Source of the DNA: Azoarcus sp031556475
Lineage (GTDB): Bacteria > Pseudomonadota > Gammaproteobacteria > Burkholderiales > Rhodocyclaceae
Assembly: GCA_031556475.1 (NCBI GenBank)
Contig: JAVBSY010000027.1
Location: forward strand, 44,303-108,302
DNA: 64,000 nt
Direction of reading: 5' to 3'
Shown: piece after piece, positions 61,546 through 64,000 of the stretch
Layout: every line of letters begins with the position of its first letter
Numbering within the stretch: position 1 is the first letter of the stretch
Notes under the pieces: generated by a model
Seen by the model: the letters and a program-made list of their open reading frames with translations, nothing else
What the model was told of the DNA's origin: nothing
Databases searched by the model: none
Program-made: the position numbers and the translations under genes

Positions 61546-61561
61546 TGCACCTTCCATGCCA
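61546..61561 (-). promoter_or_regulatory. Sigma-54 promoter of the flgB operon
   Basis: On the minus strand, TGGCATG-N4-GTGCA keeps the invariant GG and GC at exact spacing. The predicted start is near 61535, about 52 nt before flgB. Confidence 0.82.
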
Positions 61562-61631
61562 GCCATGCTAATTCCCCTGCCGCACGCGGCTTGGCTCGAT
61601 AAGGGCGGAAAACCACGGCCAATTTCGCCGC

Positions 61632-61685
61632 TTGCCGTATCACCCCTCCCTGCGCGGAATTGCCGGTCCACGGCAAAACTTGCCG
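61632..61685. promoter_or_regulatory. CGGCAA/TTGCCG cluster between flgB and flgA
   Basis: TTGCCG occurs at 61632-61637 and 61660-61665, and a perfect palindrome CGGCAA-AAC-TTGCCG at 61671-61685. These lie 70-140 nt upstream of the flgB sigma-54 promoter and also upstream of divergent flgA. They are candidate activator sites of the same type as at 9232, 27642 and 34996. Confidence 0.55.
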
Positions 61686-61754
61686 GGGCCCTGCCGGGCG
61701 GACGAAACGGTGCCCCGGTTGCCTGCAAGCACGGCGCGTGATGCAATTCACACC

Positions 61755-62489
61755 ATGGAAAACGCCCGGACCCCCCTTCGCGGCCAAGCGCCAAGGCTCG
61801 CCGCACGCCTTCTTGCCGCTTCGGTCGCCATCTCGGCGGCCGCGACAAGCGCCACCGCCACTGCCCAACAGCCGCCCGAACCGGTGCAACAGATCGCACG
61901 CGCCTTCCTCGAACAATCGACGCGCGGCCTGCCGGGTGAAGTGAGCATCGATCTCGGCAAGCTGGATGCGAACAATCAGCTTCCTCCGTGCAGCGCGCTC
62001 AGCGCATTCCTGCCCGCGCAGGCACGTGCCTGGGGCCAGATCAATGTGGGCGTGCGCTGCGATTCGCCTGTCGTATGGAGTGTCTACCTGCCGGCACGTG
62101 TCAGCGTCACCGCCGATTACCTGGTGAACGCACGGGCACTGCGCGCCGGCCAGATCGTGGGTCCGGCGGATATCGGCCGCAAACGCGGCGATCTGGCTTC
62201 GCTACCCGACGATACCCTGACAGACCCCGCCCAGGCCCAGGGCTACCACACGCGCCACGCGCTTGCCGCCGGCAACGCCTTGCGCGCCAGCATGCTGCGC
62301 ATCCCCGATGCGGTGCGCCAGGGGCAGAACGTACAGGTCATCAGCACCGGCGAGGGATTCAGCGTCGCCAGCGAAGGGCGTGCCATGAACAACGCCGCGC
62401 CGGGTGACGCCGTGCGTGTGAGAATGCCCAATGGACAGGTCGTAAACGGCACGGCGCGGACGGACGGCACGGTCGAAATACCGTTTTGA
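61755..62489 (+). CDS. flgA: Flagellar P-ring assembly chaperone FlgA
   Basis: A 244-residue periplasmic chaperone. The signal peptide (about 1-38, ...LLAASVAISAAATSATATA) is followed by the SAF-like domain: ARVSVTADYLVNARALRAGQIVGPADIGRKRGDLASLP and GMNRP-like C-terminal strands ending RMPNGQVVNGTARTDGTVEIPF. The frame is open further upstream, but the ATG at 61755 gives a proper signal peptide. It is divergent from flgB. Confidence 0.94.
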   Translation: MENARTPLRGQAPRLAARLLAASVAISAAATSATATAQQPPEPVQQIARAFLEQSTRGLPGEVSIDLGKLDANNQLPPCSALSAFLPAQARAWGQINVGVRCDSPVVWSVYLPARVSVTADYLVNARALRAGQIVGPADIGRKRGDLASLPDDTLTDPAQAQGYHTRHALAAGNALRASMLRIPDAVRQGQNVQVISTGEGFSVASEGRAMNNAAPGDAVRVRMPNGQVVNGTARTDGTVEIPF

Positions 62490-62536
62490 ATCAACGATTC
62501 AATCCGTGTCGTGACAGGATTCACTGATTTAATCGC

Positions 62537-62563
62537 TAAAGTTTTTCCAAAAATTGCCGACAA
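62537..62563 (+). promoter_or_regulatory. Sigma-28 (FliA) promoter of flgMN
   Basis: TAAAGTTT-N11-GCCGACAA differs from the FliA consensus at one position and has exact spacing. The predicted start is near 62570, about 39 nt before flgM. Confidence 0.93.
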
Positions 62564-62608
62564 CCCGGGCAGGGAACCTACGCAAGGGCACCATCAGGGA
62601 TAGTCATC

Positions 62609-62905
62609 ATGAAAATCGAATCCAGAGGCAACGTAGCCTCTAACATACCGGTAAACGGCACCCAGAATCGGGGCAGTGCGAATGCGCAGGCAGCGGCAAA
62701 TGGCGAGAAAGTCCAAATCTCCGCCTTCTCCGCCAGCCTCCAGAAAGCGGAAGCGCGCATCGCCGATACGCCAGTCGTGGATAAAGGCCGCGTGGAAGAA
62801 ATCCGCCAGGCGATCACCGAAGGACGTTTCAAGGTTGACGCCAGCCGCATCGCAGACGGTCTGATCGACAGCGTGCGGCAAATGCTCGTCAACCAGACAC
62901 CGTAA
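62609..62905 (+). CDS. flgM: Anti-sigma-28 factor FlgM
   Basis: A 98-residue protein with a disordered N-terminus (MKIESRGNVASNIPVNG) and the conserved C-terminal FliA-binding helix region (DTPVVDKGRVEEIRQAITEGRFKVDASRIADGLIDSVRQML). It inhibits sigma-28 until exported through the finished hook. Its own sigma-28 promoter sets up the usual feedback. Confidence 0.96.
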   Translation: MKIESRGNVASNIPVNGTQNRGSANAQAAANGEKVQISAFSASLQKAEARIADTPVVDKGRVEEIRQAITEGRFKVDASRIADGLIDSVRQMLVNQTP

Positions 62906-62919
62906 AGGTGGTAACCCCG

Positions 62920-63399
62920 ATGCGTGCCCCCTCTCCCACCGAACTCCAACGCCTTGCCTTGCTGATCGAGGCCGAGGCGATCCAACTGCGCGAATTCGTC
63001 GTACTGCTGGGGCAGGAAGCCGACCTGCTCATCGCCGGCGAAGTCGACAGCCTGCTCGCGCTCACCAACGACAAAACCGAGCGCTACCGGCGGCTGCAAC
63101 GCCTGCACGACGACCGTGCATTGCTGCTGGGCAAGCTCGGTCTGGCGCATTCCGATGCGGTCATCCGCCAGGTCTGCAGTGGCCTGCCGCGCGTGCTCGC
63201 GCGCTGGGACGAAGTGCTCGAACTCGCCCGTGAGGCCAGGGAACGCAATCTGTTGAACGGCAAACTGATCACCGAGCGCATGCAGAACAACCAGGCCGCG
63301 CTGTCCGTTTTGCTCGCCGCCGCCAATCATCCTCAACTGTACGATGCCGAGGGACAAGCCCGTCCCACTGGCGGAGGACGCATCCTCGGCAGTGCCTGA
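62920..63399 (+). CDS. flgN: Flagellar export chaperone FlgN
   Basis: A 159-residue helical protein (LLIEAEAIQLREFVVLLGQEADLLIAGEVDSLLALTNDKTERYRRLQRL...NQAALSVLLAAANHPQLYDAEGQ), typical of the FlgN family, which escorts FlgK and FlgL. The ATG at 62920, with AAGGTGG upstream, is preferred over a GTG at 62908. It is 14 nt after flgM and cotranscribed. Confidence 0.93.
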   Translation: MRAPSPTELQRLALLIEAEAIQLREFVVLLGQEADLLIAGEVDSLLALTNDKTERYRRLQRLHDDRALLLGKLGLAHSDAVIRQVCSGLPRVLARWDEVLELAREARERNLLNGKLITERMQNNQAALSVLLAAANHPQLYDAEGQARPTGGGRILGSA

Positions 63400-63480
63400 T
63401 CCCCTCCGGCGAACGCATTCAGCCGTCCGCCCGCTGTCAGTCTGTTATTCTGGCGCCCGTTTTCCCGCAGTGCGCCAAGT

Positions 63481-64000
63481 ATGACGACCAAGCAACAGTA
63501 CGACGAATCCTCCTTCCGCGTCCTGAAAGGATTGGAGCCGGTACGCGAGCGTCCGGGCATGTACACCCGCACCGATTCGCCGGCCCACATCATCCAGGAA
63601 GTGATCGACAACGCCGCCGATGAAGCACTGGCTGGCTTCGCAAAAAAAATCCATGTCGTCCTGCATCTGGACGGCTCGGTCACCGTCGCCGACGACGGCC
63701 GCGGCATCCCGGTCGGGCTGCATCCGGAAGAAGGCGTACCGGTCATCGTGCTGGCCTATACCCGGTTGCACGCCGGCGGCAAATTCGACAAACGCCAGGG
63801 CAACAGCGCCTACGCTTTTTCCGGCGGCCTGCACGGCGTCGGCGTGTCCGTAACGAATGCGCTGTCGACGCGGATCGAGGTGGAAATCAAGCGCGACGGC
63901 AAACTGCACCGCATCGAATTCAGCGACGGCGGCGAGCACGTCGGTACGCTGCGCGTCGAAGGCGAATGCGGGCGCCAGAGCGGCACCCGCGTGCGCGTCT
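63481..64000 (+). CDS. parE: DNA topoisomerase IV subunit B (partial, 3' end beyond window)
   Basis: The first 173 codons of a GHKL-type ATPase subunit. YDESSFRVLKGLEPVRERPGMYTRTDSPAHIIQEVIDNAADEALAG (Bergerat N box), VADDGRGIPVG (G1 box) and SGGLHGVGVSVTNALS (G2 box) are all intact. The R-x-R-P-x-M-Y-T start and the D-S-P-A-H-I-I-Q-E variant fit ParE rather than GyrB (GyrB usually has DG-LHH-V-E). With ParC it decatenates chromosomes. The gene is truncated by the window edge. Confidence 0.94.
   Translation, partial: MTTKQQYDESSFRVLKGLEPVRERPGMYTRTDSPAHIIQEVIDNAADEALAGFAKKIHVVLHLDGSVTVADDGRGIPVGLHPEEGVPVIVLAYTRLHAGGKFDKRQGNSAYAFSGGLHGVGVSVTNALSTRIEVEIKRDGKLHRIEFSDGGEHVGTLRVEGECGRQSGTRVRV

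Overview
The window is GC-rich, densely coding bacterial DNA. The small DUF3567-type protein (805-1044), the FleS/FleR-type sigma-54 flagellar regulators and the gene order point to a motile betaproteobacterium, perhaps Rhodocyclales-like. This placement rests on gene content only. About 50 kb of the 64 kb concerns the polar-type flagellum. I see no tRNA, rRNA, CRISPR array, insertion sequence or prophage.

Layout: (1) 1-6054, housekeeping genes: greB, DUF3567, a DUF465/YdcH-like small protein, an O-acetylhomoserine sulfhydrylase followed by an alpha/beta hydrolase, a DUF2189 membrane protein, a GNAT acetyltransferase and an endonuclease/exonuclease/phosphatase-fold enzyme. (2) 6489-9187, a signalling pair: an HDOD protein and a GGDEF diguanylate cyclase. 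(3) 9448-29275, two paralogous flagellin genes of equal length (493 aa) enclosing an island that appears to build and attach a flagellin glycan: a stand-alone APS kinase, a PAPS-type sulfotransferase, a methyltransferase, two DegT-type sugar aminotransferases, a WbqC-family protein, a 1568-residue multidomain glycosyltransferase/methyltransferase, an NAD-dependent sugar epimerase/dehydratase, a 904-residue glycosyltransferase and, on the minus strand, an O-GlcNAc-transferase-like TPR protein. (4) 29373-34509, flaG, fliD, fliS, fliT, a second FliK-like gene, an flhB C-domain homologue (flhX) and ycgR. (5) 34592-37690 (minus), fleS-fleR-fliE, divergent from (6) 37842-49423 (plus), fliFGHIJK-LMNOPQR. 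(7) A hemerythrin gene (minus). (8) 50255-61483 (minus), flgBCDEFGHIJKL plus a lipoprotein gene. (9) flgA, flgM, flgN and the start of parE on the plus strand.

Regulation can partly be read from the DNA. Sigma-54-type promoters (TGGCA-N-TTGC class, correct -24/-12 spacing) lie before fliC1, fliE, flgK and flgB. Sigma-28 (FliA) promoters lie before fliC2 and flgM. Clusters of a CGGCAA half-site, direct or as CGGCAA-N3-TTGCC palindromes, recur next to flagellar promoters and are candidate binding sites for the local sigma-54 activator (FleR or FleQ). The two flagellins therefore seem to belong to different regulatory classes.

The most unusual content is the glycan island. A PAPS-making kinase paired with a sulfotransferase suggests a sulfated flagellin glycan. 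The 1568-aa protein joins a GT2 domain, a SPASM-like cysteine cluster, a GT4 domain, TPRs and a zinc-ribbon methyltransferase in one chain. The near-identical flagellin genes that bracket the island are direct repeats about 18.3 kb apart, so recombination between them could delete it.
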